Positions 1-8,074 of a DNA stretch of 64,000 nt are shown piece by piece. The stretch covers positions 5,022,001-5,086,000 of the forward strand of contig NC_020126.1 in assembly GCF_000331735.1 (NCBI RefSeq), read 5' to 3'. The notes below the pieces were generated by a model that was not told the DNA's origin, searched no databases, and saw only the letters and a program-made list of their open reading frames with translations. Every line of letters starts with the position of its first letter. Positions within the stretch are counted from its first letter, which is position 1. The translations under genes and the position numbers were made by a program. The DNA is from Myxococcus stipitatus DSM 14675. Lineage in GTDB: Bacteria; Myxococcota; Myxococcia; Myxococcales; Myxococcaceae.

Positions 1-992
1 CCGCCTGTGGCACCAGATCGAATCCGTGCCGCTCCATCAGCGAGGCCATCTCCCATGCCCTGCCGGGTGAGCGCATCCTCGTCGGCCCCGGCCGCTACGG
101 AGACCTCAACAGCGATGGCGACTTCGACGACCCCGGCGAAGAAGCCGCCGAAGTCGCCACAGGCTGCCGCTGCATGATCCTCATCGACAAACCCTTGCAG
201 ATCGTCTCGTCCGCCGGCGCCGAGCGCACCGTCCTCGACGCCAACGGCGCCGTGCTGGACGTCGTCAACATCACCGCGAGCGAGGTCACCTTCGGCGGCC
301 CCAACAGGGGCTTCACCCTCACCGGGGCAGGGAAGGTGACCGATGACGATGGCATCGGTCTGGACTCCCTCGGCGGCCGCAACGTGCGAGTCATTGACAA
401 CATCGCCCAGGGAAACGGCGACGATGGCTTCCGCGTCTGGGGCGATGAAATCACCGTCAAAGACAACCTCTCCCTGGGCAACGGGTCTGGGATGACCGTC
501 ACCTCCGAGTCCGGCGCATCCGTCGTCACCGGAAACATCGCCACCGACAATGGCAAGGGCCCCGTCCACGGCCACGGCTTCACCGTCTGGCTCAAGCAAG
601 GCACCGTCAAGGACAACCACTCCGTCGGCAACCGGGCCATCGGCTTCCTCATCTTCACTTCGGGTCCTACCCAGCTCGACTTCACGGGCAACGTCGCCAT
701 CGGCAACCGCGGCGCCGGCCTCTGGCTCCGCGGCGACTTCGCCCCCGGACTCCATGGCAACAGCTTCTACGGGAACCTCGGCGAGCCCGTCGGCGGAGCC
801 TTCCAGTCCGTCCCCAACTGCGGCGTCGTCAACGACACGAGCCTGTTCCTGGATGCTACCCTCAACTACTGGGGTGCCTCGACAGGCCCCGGAGGCGACC
901 CCGCCGATGCCGCCGGTGCGGGTTCCGTGTGCGACGTGCAGGGCCAGACGCAGGTCATTCCCTTTGACGCGAGCCCCCTTCACGGAGGGTAG
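1..992 (+). CDS. Right-handed parallel beta-helix (NosD-like) protein, 5' end cut by window
   Basis: The reading frame is open from the first bases of the window (first full codon at 3) to the TAG at 990-992, so the true start lies outside. About 330 residues are visible. From about residue 60 there are short repeats of the type DNxxxGNGxxGxxV (for example IDNIAQGNGDDGF and VKDNLSLGNGSG), which is the coil pattern of right-handed parallel beta-helix proteins. Near the C terminus NYWGASTGPGGDP matches the NYWG...GP end motif common in NosD-like periplasmic beta-helix proteins. An Asp-rich stretch (DLNSDGDFDD) near residues 35-45 could bind calcium. Such proteins are usually exported and bind or process polysaccharide; no catalytic residues can be assigned, and the missing N terminus prevents checking for a signal peptide. 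Confidence 0.8.
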   Translation, partial: ACGTRSNPCRSISEAISHALPGERILVGPGRYGDLNSDGDFDDPGEEAAEVATGCRCMILIDKPLQIVSSAGAERTVLDANGAVLDVVNITASEVTFGGPNRGFTLTGAGKVTDDDGIGLDSLGGRNVRVIDNIAQGNGDDGFRVWGDEITVKDNLSLGNGSGMTVTSESGASVVTGNIATDNGKGPVHGHGFTVWLKQGTVKDNHSVGNRAIGFLIFTSGPTQLDFTGNVAIGNRGAGLWLRGDFAPGLHGNSFYGNLGEPVGGAFQSVPNCGVVNDTSLFLDATLNYWGASTGPGGDPADAAGAGSVCDVQGQTQVIPFDASPLHGG

Positions 993-1113
993 GTGAGGGC
1001 AGGGTTTCCCCTTCCCATCCACGCTGATCTCTGCGAAGGGGTCACCGCATTCGGACCCAGGCCTGGGGCGGTATATACCCCGCTCCCTTGGAATCCCTAG
1101 TATTGCAGTCAGG

Positions 1114-1143
1114 TTGCGATATTGCGGGGGCGCTGGATATAGT
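1114..1143 (+). promoter_or_regulatory. Candidate sigma-70-type promoter for the roadblock-domain gene
   Basis: TTGCGA at 1114-1119 and TATAGT at 1138-1143 are separated by 18 bases and match the -35/-10 consensus at 4 and 5 of 6 positions in an AT-richer patch. Transcription would start near 1150, only about 10 bases before the ATG at 1160 and about 50 before the ATG at 1199. A perfect 10-bp palindrome GGTATATACC lies further upstream at 1070-1079 and may be an operator or a second promoter element. Confidence 0.3.
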
Positions 1144-1159
1144 TCGCGTGGATTCGGAA

Positions 1160-2065
1160 ATGAAAAGCAACACACCTGGTTCGCCTCGGACTCACTCCAT
1201 GGAACGAGCAGCACGAGGGGCGACCCAGGTGTCGCGTCCGGTCCTACGCTCCGTGCTGCACGAAGCACTGGAGAGCGAGCTGGGCGGTGAGGTGGTGGTG
1301 AAGTCGGCCACCGTCTCCGGCCGCATCTTCGTCGTGGACCAGAAGGTCGCTTGGGCTGTCTTGAATGGCCCCGGGGTCCAGAACTTCTCGTCCCTGCTGA
1401 TCCAGAACGAGTGGGTGAGCCGGGACGACGTCGAGCAGGTCATGGCGGAGTGCCGCAAGAGCGGCGGCAACTTCTGCGAAGTCCTGGTGGCGTGGGGACT
1501 GGTTCCCCGAGACACCCTCCGCGAGCTGCTCCGTGGACACATGGCGGGCCACCTGCGCGCGCTGCTCGCCGTCCCTGACGCGCAGGCGCTCTTCGTTCCA
1601 CAGCCTCGCACCTACTCCAGCCAGTTGACCTTCAGCCTGGAGGAATTGGCGCCTCCCGTCGAGCAGCACCCCACCCACCCATCCGCTGAAAGAGATGTCA
1701 TGCCGAACGTGAAGCTGTCCCTGGAAGAGACCCTGAAGATTGAAGGTGCCTTCGCCGCTTGTCTGGTCGATGCCAAGAGCGGCATGTGCCTGGGGAGCCA
1801 GGGTGGGACCGCGACCTTCAACATCGAGACGGCCGCCGCCGCGAACACCGAGGTCGTCCGCGCGAAGATGAAGGCGATGTCCGTGCTGGGCATCAAGGAC
1901 CGCATCGAGGACATCCTCATCACGCTCGGCGAGCAGTACCACGTCATCCGCCCGCTGGCCTCGCGCGAGGGCCTGTTCTTCTACGTGGCCCTGAACCGCG
2001 CCAACGCGAACCTGGCCATGGCGCGCTTCCGTCTGGCGGAGATCGAGAAGGGTCTCCAGCTCTAG
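1160..2065 (+). CDS. DUF4388/PATAN-like plus roadblock/LC7-like regulatory protein
   Basis: A 301-residue soluble protein in two parts. Residues about 15-160 resemble the DUF4388/PATAN region common in myxobacterial regulators, with segments such as FSSLLIQNEWVSRDDVEQV and a helical ELLRGHMAGHLRALL. A Pro-rich linker follows. Residues about 185-300 look like a roadblock/LC7 fold: an N-terminal helix (SLEETLKIEGAFAA), the strand CLVDAKSGMCLGS, then long helices and a final strand-helix ending in EIEKGLQL. Roadblock proteins act as GTPase partners; MglB, the MglA GAP in myxobacterial polarity, is the known example, but no Ras-like GTPase lies beside this gene. ATG at 1160 follows GGATTCGGAA; ATG at 1199 is an equally plausible start given the promoter position. 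Domain assignment is by pattern and is moderate in certainty. Confidence 0.75.
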   Translation: MKSNTPGSPRTHSMERAARGATQVSRPVLRSVLHEALESELGGEVVVKSATVSGRIFVVDQKVAWAVLNGPGVQNFSSLLIQNEWVSRDDVEQVMAECRKSGGNFCEVLVAWGLVPRDTLRELLRGHMAGHLRALLAVPDAQALFVPQPRTYSSQLTFSLEELAPPVEQHPTHPSAERDVMPNVKLSLEETLKIEGAFAACLVDAKSGMCLGSQGGTATFNIETAAAANTEVVRAKMKAMSVLGIKDRIEDILITLGEQYHVIRPLASREGLFFYVALNRANANLAMARFRLAEIEKGLQL

Positions 2066-2214
2066 TCTCGAGCCGCGTGACTCGCGCTTGGAGTTGCCTG
2101 GGTGCAACTCCAGGCGCGAATGAAGCTGTCATCAACTCCATTCCGATCCGACGCGGGCTGGCCTACGCTCGAGCACTTCTGTGAAGAAGTGCCTGTTCTC
2201 AGCGGGGACGCCTC

Positions 2215-5070
2215 ATGCGCCAGCGTCAGCGATTCTTCATCCTCCCAGCCCTCCTCCTCGCTGTCTGCGCGGTGCTGCTGCTCTGGTTCCGCGGCGCGCC
2301 GGACACGTCTGACACGGAGCCCCAGGGCGTCACGGGAGCGCAGCCTCTTGCCACCGCGAGTGCGCCCTCGGCGCGAGCACCAGCTCCCGCCACGCCGCCC
2401 CTGGAGTCCACGCTCTCTCCGGCGGATGGATTCTTCGTCGTGCGCGTCGTCACTTCCGCGGGCCCCGTCTCGGGTGCTCGCGTTCGCGCGTGGCTTCGAG
2501 GCTCCGCCGGTGGCTCCGAGGCGAACCCCTGGCGACTGGCGAGCGAGGGTGTCTCGGGGGAGGACGGCACGCTGCGCCTGCTCGCGGGCCCGGGAGACTA
2601 TCTGCTCTCCGCGCACGCCCCGGGGCATGCCCCCGCGCGTCGCGAGGCCACGCGCCCCGTGGGTGTGGCCGAAACCGCGGTGGAGCTCTCCCTCTCGACG
2701 GGGGTGTCCCTCCAGGGGCGTGTCGTCGCGGAGGGTCGCAACGAGCCTGTTCCCTTGGCGGACATCACCCTGCGGCCCTATCCCGGCACCGCCATCGCCT
2801 GGGCCGAGCCCGTCTCGCTTCCCGAAGAGTCCGCCGTCGCCACCAGCGATGAGCGCGGGCGCTTCCAGCTCTCCAACCTGGCCCCGGGGCGCTACGCCCT
2901 CACGGCGGAGGCGCCCGGCTTCAGTCCTCGCACCCTGCGCTTCCTCCAGGTCCCCACGTCGGCCGAGCTGGTGGTCGGCCTGTGGGGCGCGGGGACGCTG
3001 GAGGGCTTCGTCGTGGGCGCCCAGGGACAGCCTGTCGCGGGGGCGGAGGTCCTCGCCTCGGGAGGTCCCGCCCCCGTGCGCGCCACGACGAGCGAGGGAG
3101 GCGGCTTCGCCATCGAGGTCCAGGCGGGGACCTGGGTCGTCACCGCGCGACAGGGGGCCTCCGTGGGGCGCATCCCGGGCTCCCTGTCCGTGGCCCCGGG
3201 CGAGACGCTGCGCGGCCTCACCGTGACGCTGGGCGCGGCCAGTGGACTCGAGGGCCGAGTCCTCGCCTCGGATGGCACACCCGTGCGGGAGGCCACGCTC
3301 GTCGCGAGCCCTTCGGGCGCCACGGGGGAGCTGGGTCGAGCCACCTGCGGCCCCGAGGGCGCCTACCGCTTGGAGCTGCCCCCGGGCGACTACGACGTGA
3401 GGGCCCAGGCTCCCGGCTTCGCCCCCACCCGGGTGTCGGCCATCGTTGTCCCCTCGGGTGCGTTCGCGCCGCTGGACGTGAAGCTCGAGGCCACCACCGC
3501 GGAGGTCGAGGGCACCGTGACGAATGCCTCCGGCCAGCCCGTTGCTCACGCGGAGGTCCGCGCCGGACCGCGTGAAGGCTTCTCGCGCAGCACGCGCACC
3601 GACGAGCAGGGGGGCTACCTGCTCACGGGCCTTGCTCCCGGTCCCACCTCCGTGAGGGCTCGGCGCGATGGCGCCCAGGGTTGGGCGAGCCGTGTCGAGA
3701 CACTCAAGTCCGGCACCCGTGCCCGCGTCGACCTGACGCTCGCCGAGTCCGGCATCGTCCAGGGCCGCGTGACGCTCGCGTCCGGCGAGCCCGTGCCCGA
3801 GCCGGCGGTGGTCCGCGCGATGCCTCGTGGCGGCGCGGGCGGCGGTGCGAACATGGCCTGGACGGAGACCGACGCGGAGGGGCTCTATCGCTTGGAGCTG
3901 CCCGCGGGCGTGTACCAGCTCACCGCCGTGCTGCCTCGCGCGCGCTTCATCTACTTCCACCAGGACGACCCCGCCGTCACCGTCCCGGAAGGCAGCTCCG
4001 TCCACCAGGACCTCGTCCTCCTCGAGGAGCGCGGCATCACGGGCACCGTCCGCGAGTCCTCCGGCGCTCCCAGCCCCTTCGCCGCGGTGGCCGCCGTGCA
4101 GGGCGGTGACTTCCCCATCACCGTGCGAGTGCTCGCGGATGAGGACGGCTCCTTCGCCATCCCCGCGCGTCCTCCCGGTGCTCCGCCGCTCGCGGCGCTC
4201 GTCGCGCACAACTCCGGCCGCGTGGCCCGGGTCGCGAACGTGGGGGAAGGGAAGGGGCCCGTGGAGCTTCGTCTCCAGGCCGCCGCGCGGGTGAGTGGTC
4301 GGGTCGTCGCGCGAACCGGCGCGCCCCCCGACGGCTTCACCCTCACGCTCACCGAGGTGGATGGAGAGGAGCTGCCCTGGGCGGGCACGGCCCCCACCAC
4401 CCGTCAGTTCCCCGGAAGCACCTTCGAGCTGCGCGATGCCCCAGGGCAGCCGCTCAAGCTCTCGGTTCGCACCCAGGACGGGCGCACGGGGGAGGCCGTG
4501 GTGTCCCTGGCTCCCGGGGGGGGCGCGGACGTGGAGATCCCCCTCACGCAGGGCGACTCCTCGCTCTCGGGTCGCGCCGTGTGGAGTCGCGAGGGAGGTC
4601 CCGCCTCGGGTGTCTCCGTGTTCCTTGACCGTCCCGTGACCTCGCGCCCGGACGCCGTCACCGGTCCCGATGGCCGCTTCCGACTGGAGGCCGTTCGCCC
4701 TGGCGCCCACACCGTCCGACTCATGCCTCCCGAGGGCCGCGTGGAGACGCGGGGAGTGAAGGTCGCGGAGGTCGAGGCCACGGACCTGGGCGACATCCCC
4801 GTCTCTCCGCGCCGGGCGACCCCTGGGACGCTGGGGGCTGGCTACAGCGAGGACCGGGGCTACGTCTCCTTCGCCTGGCTCACGCCCGAGGGACCCGCGG
4901 CCCGTGCGGGCATCGCCGTGGGCGACCGGCTCCTCGCCGTGGACGGGGTGGTCGTCCGCAATCGCCTGGAAGCGGAGCAGCGCTCCCACGGTGCACCGGG
5001 CTCGCCTGTCCGCTTGCGCCTGGTGCGTGGCGGGGGCGAGCAGGAGCTTCACGCCATCCGCGCGGACTGA
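2215..5070 (+). CDS. Membrane-anchored protein with tandem carboxypeptidase-regulatory-like domains and C-terminal PDZ
   Basis: 951 residues. An N-terminal hydrophobic helix (FFILPALLLAVCAVLLLWF, residues 7-25) is followed by an Ala/Pro-rich linker, so the bulk is probably periplasmic and membrane-tethered. The middle holds about ten domains of roughly 80 residues with the carboxypeptidase-regulatory-like pattern: GxVxxxxGxPVxxAxV, then TDExGxYxLxxLxPGxYxVxAxxPGF. Residues about 870-945 form a PDZ domain (SFAWLTPEGPAARAGIAVGD, then LLAVDGVVV). The repeats are Ig-like beta sandwiches usually found in surface or periplasmic proteins; PDZ domains bind peptide C termini. No protease catalytic site is seen, so it is more likely a scaffold than an enzyme. 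GGGGA about 9 bases before ATG 2215 supports the start. Confidence 0.85.
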   Translation: MRQRQRFFILPALLLAVCAVLLLWFRGAPDTSDTEPQGVTGAQPLATASAPSARAPAPATPPLESTLSPADGFFVVRVVTSAGPVSGARVRAWLRGSAGGSEANPWRLASEGVSGEDGTLRLLAGPGDYLLSAHAPGHAPARREATRPVGVAETAVELSLSTGVSLQGRVVAEGRNEPVPLADITLRPYPGTAIAWAEPVSLPEESAVATSDERGRFQLSNLAPGRYALTAEAPGFSPRTLRFLQVPTSAELVVGLWGAGTLEGFVVGAQGQPVAGAEVLASGGPAPVRATTSEGGGFAIEVQAGTWVVTARQGASVGRIPGSLSVAPGETLRGLTVTLGAASGLEGRVLASDGTPVREATLVASPSGATGELGRATCGPEGAYRLELPPGDYDVRAQAPGFAPTRVSAIVVPSGAFAPLDVKLEATTAEVEGTVTNASGQPVAHAEVRAGPREGFSRSTRTDEQGGYLLTGLAPGPTSVRARRDGAQGWASRVETLKSGTRARVDLTLAESGIVQGRVTLASGEPVPEPAVVRAMPRGGAGGGANMAWTETDAEGLYRLELPAGVYQLTAVLPRARFIYFHQDDPAVTVPEGSSVHQDLVLLEERGITGTVRESSGAPSPFAAVAAVQGGDFPITVRVLADEDGSFAIPARPPGAPPLAALVAHNSGRVARVANVGEGKGPVELRLQAAARVSGRVVARTGAPPDGFTLTLTEVDGEELPWAGTAPTTRQFPGSTFELRDAPGQPLKLSVRTQDGRTGEAVVSLAPGGGADVEIPLTQGDSSLSGRAVWSREGGPASGVSVFLDRPVTSRPDAVTGPDGRFRLEAVRPGAHTVRLMPPEGRVETRGVKVAEVEATDLGDIPVSPRRATPGTLGAGYSEDRGYVSFAWLTPEGPAARAGIAVGDRLLAVDGVVVRNRLEAEQRSHGAPGSPVRLRLVRGGGEQELHAIRAD

Positions 5071-5332
5071 CGGACACCGCCGAATCCCGTGGCGACGTGA
5101 CGGGGCTCGGGCCGCTCGCGCGGCGCTCCCTTGCTTCGTGGGTCTTCCGTCGAGACGGGGCGGGCGGGTGTCCTTCGCGAGTGTGCGTCGCTCCACCCGT
5201 CGAAGCCGCCCTCCTGGTGGATTCCCCCGAGGGAGCGGGGATGGGGTGGACGCCGCCCGTCGCCAGCATCCTCGTTGCTGACGGTGCATTTGGAGTAGGC
5301 TCGCCCACCGAACACCTTGGAGCGAGCACCGA

Positions 5333-7144
5333 ATGACCTTGTTCAGGAGGCCGTCCCCTCCGACGGCCGGCGAGTCGAGCCACGATTCGAGTCGCAGTGC
5401 CACCCCCACGGAGTCACCCTCCGTGCCGGAGTCGTCCAGCCCGGTCCTGAGTGCTCCTCCTCGCCCTCGGATGAACCCACAGGGCGCGGGCTCGGGACTC
5501 CCGGAGCGTCGCCCCATGGCCCCTCAGCGTCCCGCGCCCCCCTCGTCCGAGGATCCCGAGTTCCCCACCGAGCGCCGCAGCGCCCTGTCGGGTGGTGCCC
5601 CCGCGGAGCGCCGTCCCGGACCGTCGCAGCAGGGCGGGTCGCCCTCGGTCATCGTGTCGTCCTCGGAGCAGCGTCGTCCCCCGTCCGCCTCGCAGGCCAT
5701 GAGCTTCCCGGATCGCCGTCCCCAGGCCGCCGCGCCGGGGGCTCCTGCTGGAGGGCAGGACCGCCGCGTGGCGCCCCCCGCGTCCTTCGCGGGAGGGGAG
5801 CGCCGCTCCGCCGCGACGGGCTCCCGACGGGCGCTGGATGCGAACGCGGGCGGCGCGGACCGCTTCTGGCCCAACCAGCCTCGTGTGCTGGAGGACACGG
5901 GCCTCACCGCCACGTTCGTGGAGGAGCTGGTCCTCAAGGCGCTCTTCTTCGCCGGTGAGATGCGCGGCATGGACCTGGCCAGCCGCCTCCAGCTCCCCAC
6001 CTCCGTCGTCGACGACACCATCGAGGGCCTGCGCCGCCAGAAGTACGTGGACATCCGCGGCGGTGGCTCGTCCGGCGTGGGCAAGTCCACGATGATCTAC
6101 CAGCTCACGCCCTTCGTGACGGACGTGCTGCGGCAGATCCTCGAGCGCAATCGCTACAACGGCCCCGCGCCCGTCTCCTTCCAGGAGTATGTCGCCGCGG
6201 TGAAGAAGCAGACGGTGCGAGGCAATCGCATCACCCGCTCGAAGATGCAGGACAAGTTCGGCGACCTCATCATCCGCGACTACATCTACGACGGCATCGG
6301 CCCGGCGATGAACTCCGGCCGCGCCATCTTCTTCTACGGACCCCCCGGCAATGGAAAGACAGCCATCTGCCAGGGAATGGTGAACTGCTTCGACGGGGAC
6401 ATCTTCATCCCCCACGCCATCCTCATCGACGACTTCGTGGTGAAGGTCTTCGACGCCAACCTCCACAAGCCCGTGGAGGATGACGGCACGCCCTATGACA
6501 GGCGTTGGGTGCGCTGCCGGCGGCCGCTCGTTGTCGTGGGCGGTGAGCTGACGCTGGAGATGCTCGACCTCGTCTACTCGCCGGAGGTGAAGTACTACGA
6601 GGCCCCGTTCCAGATGAAGGCCAGCAACGGGATGCTCCTCATCGACGACTTCGGCCGCCAGAAGGTGTCGCCTCGGGACCTGCTCAACCGGTGGATCGTC
6701 CCGCTGGAGAGCGACATCGACATGCTCACCCTGCACACCGGCAAGAAGCTGCAGGTGCCCTTCGACGTGTTCGCCGCCTTCTCCACCAACCTGGACCCCA
6801 GCGCCCTCGTGGACGACGCCTTCCTGCGCCGCGTCCGCTACAAGCTGGAGGTGCAGCGCCCGGACGAGGAGCAGTTCCACCAGATCTTCGAGATCATGTG
6901 CCGCAAGCGCGGCGTGGCCTACAACGCCAACGCCATCGACTACCTCATCGACGCGCACTACCGGCCGCACAACCGGCCCTTCGCGGCCTGCCAGCCTCGC
7001 GACCTGCTCGACCAGGTCATCGACATGTCCTACTACCTGGGCCAGGAGCCTCGGTTGGACCCGGCGCTGCTGGACGCCGCCGTGCACAGCTACTTCGTGC
7101 GCTTCGACCGGCCGGTGGAGACCACCGCGGCCTCCGCCTCCTGA
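5333..7144 (+). CDS. AAA+ ATPase with disordered N terminus and winged-helix-like segment
   Basis: 603 residues. Residues 1-170 are Pro/Ser/Arg-rich with recurrent ERRP and DRRP motifs and look disordered. Residues about 185-270 have a helix-turn-helix look (FFAGEMRGMDLASRLQLPTS, then GLRRQKYVDIRG), as in winged-helix sensor domains. Residues about 300-590 are an ATPase core: Walker A GPPGNGKT (336-343), Walker B LLIDDFG (434-440), a sensor-1-like AAFSTNLDP, and an arginine-finger region DDAFLRRVRYKLEV. The C terminus carries the AAA lid helices. The family is AAA+; the specific role is unknown. A GGAG lies upstream of ATG 5333. It converges with the WbqC-family gene, the two stop codons lying 4 bases apart. 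The 262 bases before it contain no gene that I can support. Confidence 0.82.
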   Translation: MTLFRRPSPPTAGESSHDSSRSATPTESPSVPESSSPVLSAPPRPRMNPQGAGSGLPERRPMAPQRPAPPSSEDPEFPTERRSALSGGAPAERRPGPSQQGGSPSVIVSSSEQRRPPSASQAMSFPDRRPQAAAPGAPAGGQDRRVAPPASFAGGERRSAATGSRRALDANAGGADRFWPNQPRVLEDTGLTATFVEELVLKALFFAGEMRGMDLASRLQLPTSVVDDTIEGLRRQKYVDIRGGGSSGVGKSTMIYQLTPFVTDVLRQILERNRYNGPAPVSFQEYVAAVKKQTVRGNRITRSKMQDKFGDLIIRDYIYDGIGPAMNSGRAIFFYGPPGNGKTAICQGMVNCFDGDIFIPHAILIDDFVVKVFDANLHKPVEDDGTPYDRRWVRCRRPLVVVGGELTLEMLDLVYSPEVKYYEAPFQMKASNGMLLIDDFGRQKVSPRDLLNRWIVPLESDIDMLTLHTGKKLQVPFDVFAAFSTNLDPSALVDDAFLRRVRYKLEVQRPDEEQFHQIFEIMCRKRGVAYNANAIDYLIDAHYRPHNRPFAACQPRDLLDQVIDMSYYLGQEPRLDPALLDAAVHSYFVRFDRPVETTAASAS

Positions 7145-7148
7145 GCCG

Positions 7149-7937
7149 TCAGCCCCCCGAGGGCGCCGGAGCGAAGGGGCCCCAGGGCGAGGGCTCCAAC
7201 CACCGGCGCACCTCGTCCACCGGGACGTTGGCCAGCACGTCGATGATCGACAGGCCCTGCACGAAGCGCCCCTCGCGTCCTTGCGCGTAGGGCGGGTGCC
7301 GGAAGCGCTGCCACAACACGCGCACGTCCGCGTCCCGGAACAGGCTCACCTGCAAGTACAGCGACGAGCCCAGCCCCGAGTAGTACGTCCGGGCTTCCAG
7401 CTGGCGGCAGTACTCCACCAGCCGCGCCGACTTCTCGTCGCCCTGGCGCTCCAGGCTGGAGGCCAGGCGGATGTCCGGCTTCAGTCCCAGGGGCTCATGG
7501 AACAGCGCGGTGCTCGCCAGCAGCACGCGCAGCAGGGAGCCGGGGCCCGACTCGCGCGCCGCGCCGTCGTAGAAGGGCTCCAGCAAGGGCAGCACCTGGG
7601 TGGCGAAATGGGGCCGCTGCCCATACAGCGTCACCAGCTTGCTCAGGTGCTTGCGTGCCCACGGCTGCCGCGAGTCCACGGCGAGCTCGCCGATGAGCGA
7701 GTCGCGGTGGGGGTCCTCCAGGGGAATGGACAACCACTGGAAGCCAGGCTCGGTGGGCGGAGGTGTGGGCACGTTGGCGGGCAGTGCGACGCGGGTCCTC
7801 CGCTGCCAGCCGCGCCTCAGCCACTGCACGTTGTCGAGCACCAGCAGCGTGCCCGCGCGCGCCACCTGCTCGTAGAAGTCCACCCAGGGGAGGTAGTGCG
7901 GCTGCTCGGCGACGACGACTCCTGGGCTGCCCGGCAC
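7149..7937 (-). CDS. WbqC-family protein
   Basis: 262 residues from GTG 7937. The N terminus VVVAEQPHYLPWVDFYEQV followed by LLVLDNVQWLRRGWQRRTRV matches the opening of the WbqC family, where a Q-P-x-Y-L-P-W motif is followed by a D-x-V-Q motif and R-G-W-x-x-R. WbqC proteins occur in O-antigen and other surface-sugar loci and are thought to modify amino-sugar intermediates; the exact reaction is not settled. GTG 7937 was chosen because AGAGG lies six bases upstream and the codons before it (AGA, CCA, GCA) are unlike the rest of the gene; a GTG at 7985 extends the frame by 16 residues. It is divergent from the histidine kinase gene, and no other sugar gene is nearby, so the pathway cannot be named. 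Confidence 0.8.
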   Translation of the reverse strand: MPGSPGVVVAEQPHYLPWVDFYEQVARAGTLLVLDNVQWLRRGWQRRTRVALPANVPTPPPTEPGFQWLSIPLEDPHRDSLIGELAVDSRQPWARKHLSKLVTLYGQRPHFATQVLPLLEPFYDGAARESGPGSLLRVLLASTALFHEPLGLKPDIRLASSLERQGDEKSARLVEYCRQLEARTYYSGLGSSLYLQVSLFRDADVRVLWQRFRHPPYAQGREGRFVQGLSIIDVLANVPVDEVRRWLEPSPWGPFAPAPSGG

Positions 7938-8074
7938 GTCCGGCCTCTCTCTCGACGAGGTTGCTGGGGTGGCGCGGCCCCTCACTCGGGACCCGGCGCG
8001 GTGGATCCACCCCGCTGCTAGATTGTAACATTCCGAAGACGGGCAGGGACCTTCGCCGAGGCGGGAAGGAACGG

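Noticed and set aside
2062-5517. A 1151-codon open frame on the minus strand
   Set aside because: It lies opposite the carboxypeptidase-regulatory protein and the start of the ATPase gene; composition is Arg/Gly-rich without motifs, a typical high-GC shadow.
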